Below, piece after piece: positions 63,572-64,000 of a DNA stretch of 64,000 bases; position 1 is the first letter of the stretch; the number at the start of each line of letters is the position of its first letter. Below the pieces are notes generated by a model. That model saw only the letters and a list, made by a program, of their open reading frames with translations, ran no database searches and had not been told where the DNA came from. The translations under genes and the position numbers were made by a program. Origin of the DNA: Bacillus manliponensis. GTDB lineage: Bacteria; Bacillota; Bacilli; Bacillales; Bacillaceae_G. The stretch covers positions 186,001-250,000 of the forward strand of contig NZ_JOTN01000002.1 in the NCBI RefSeq assembly GCF_000712595.1. The letters run 5' to 3'.

Positions 63572-64000
63572 TTACAGTTGACCGCAAGTTTGTCGTTTCA
63601 CAATTTTATGAGGAATAATAATACACTTTGCAGCGGCATGTGCATGCTCTACTTTATCAACTAAATATTTTGCTGCCTCATATCCTAATTGATATATATT
63701 TACATCAACCGTCGTAAGTGGTGGACTTGTAATTTCCGACATTAACGTATTGTTAAAACTAACAACTGAGACATCCTCCGGGACAGAAACTCCCTTTTTA
63801 TCTAATGCGCTCAGTACACCAAGTCCAATTAAGTCATCAGTTACCATAATTGCTGTTGGCGGATTTGGAAGTGCCATTAACTCTTCAACCGCTTGTCTTC
63901 CACTCTCTCTTGAGAAATCAAAATGTAAAATATATTCTTCGGGTAATACAATATCTGCTAATTTTAATGCATCACTCATACCAGCTAGGCGATCTTTCGT
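63572..64000 (-). CDS. LacI/GalR family regulator, C-terminal part
   Basis: The frame is open to the right edge, so the DNA-binding N-terminus lies outside the window. The 142 visible residues are the sugar-binding domain of a LacI-type regulator: TKDRLAGMSDAL, then VEELMALPNPPTAIMVTDDLIGLGVLSALDKKGVSVPEDVSVVSFNNTLMSEITSPPLTTVDVNIYQLGYEAAKYLV. The pattern SFNNT...PPLTTVD fits MalR/MsmR-like members. The effector and target genes cannot be told. Confidence 0.88.
   Translation of the reverse strand, partial: TKDRLAGMSDALKLADIVLPEEYILHFDFSRESGRQAVEELMALPNPPTAIMVTDDLIGLGVLSALDKKGVSVPEDVSVVSFNNTLMSEITSPPLTTVDVNIYQLGYEAAKYLVDKVEHAHAAAKCIIIPHKIVKRQTCGQL

Overview
The window is a chromosomal housekeeping segment from a low-GC Firmicute, almost certainly a member of the Bacillus cereus group. 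The evidence is the AT-rich sequence, strong GGAGG-type ribosome binding sites, frequent TTG and GTG starts, a gene order that follows the Bacillus subtilis cta-pyc-ftsW-ylaN-ylaK-ylaI-typA, yktABC-speA-pdh, ykrA-rpoY-rnjA-ktrC and dapL-dapH-ccpC-ykuL-ykuK-ykuJ-ykuI-fadH-ykuE blocks, and a short dispersed repeat that fits the group-specific bcr1 element. The exact species cannot be fixed by eye. No tRNA, rRNA, CRISPR array, transposase gene or prophage is visible.

Layout. From 1 to 7.2 kb lies the caa3 cytochrome c oxidase locus: ctaBCDEFG on the minus strand and ctaA divergent from ctaB. Then come pyruvate carboxylase, ftsW and ylaN (7.2-12.7 kb), and the ylaK(phoH2)-ylaI-ylaH-typA-ylaF group with small unknowns (12.8-18.7 kb). 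An inositol monophosphatase, yktB, yktA, arginine decarboxylase speA, spore transglutaminase tgl and the SR1P peptide gene follow (18.8-24.3 kb). Small DUF genes lead to the pyruvate dehydrogenase operon pdhABCD (24.6-31 kb). A YjcZ-type peptide, peptide deformylase, YkrA, RpoY, RNase J1 and KtrC occupy 31.5-36.3 kb. The lysine genes dapH and dapL, ccpC, the c-di-AMP receptor gene ykuL, abbA, ykuK, ykuJ, ykuI, fadH and ykuE fill 37.5-47 kb. Polyphosphate kinase and exopolyphosphatase, ykyB and ykyA follow (47.3-52.6 kb). The last part is more accessory: an orphan holin-like gene, a DUF11-like protein, an MFS efflux pump with a PadR regulator, metE under a cobalamin riboswitch, a DUF3967 coiled-coil protein, an orphan sensor kinase, patA, and the end of a LacI-type regulator cut by the window edge.

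The genes connect into a few themes. CtaA and CtaB make heme A for the CtaC-F oxidase. Pyc and Pdh sit at the pyruvate node, next to SR1P, whose promoter carries a CcpA (cre) site. DapH, PatA and DapL together are the acetyl branch of the diaminopimelate/lysine pathway. Tgl, the YjcZ peptide, AbbA and the orphan kinase relate to sporulation and the transition state.

I do not see a convincing new multi-gene system. The most interesting non-coding signals are: about eleven copies or remnants of the bcr1-like repeat, whose second hairpin keeps its shape with quite different stem sequences and whose TAA-containing flank lies on several genes' stop codons; a complete SR1P/SR1 RNA gene with a near-perfect promoter and cre; an 18-bp palindrome overlapping the -10 box of the MFS pump promoter; a 22-bp FadR-like palindrome before fadH; three orphan intrinsic terminators between 51 and 54 kb that may mark small RNAs; and a YkuI EAL domain lacking the catalytic Asp-Asp pair.
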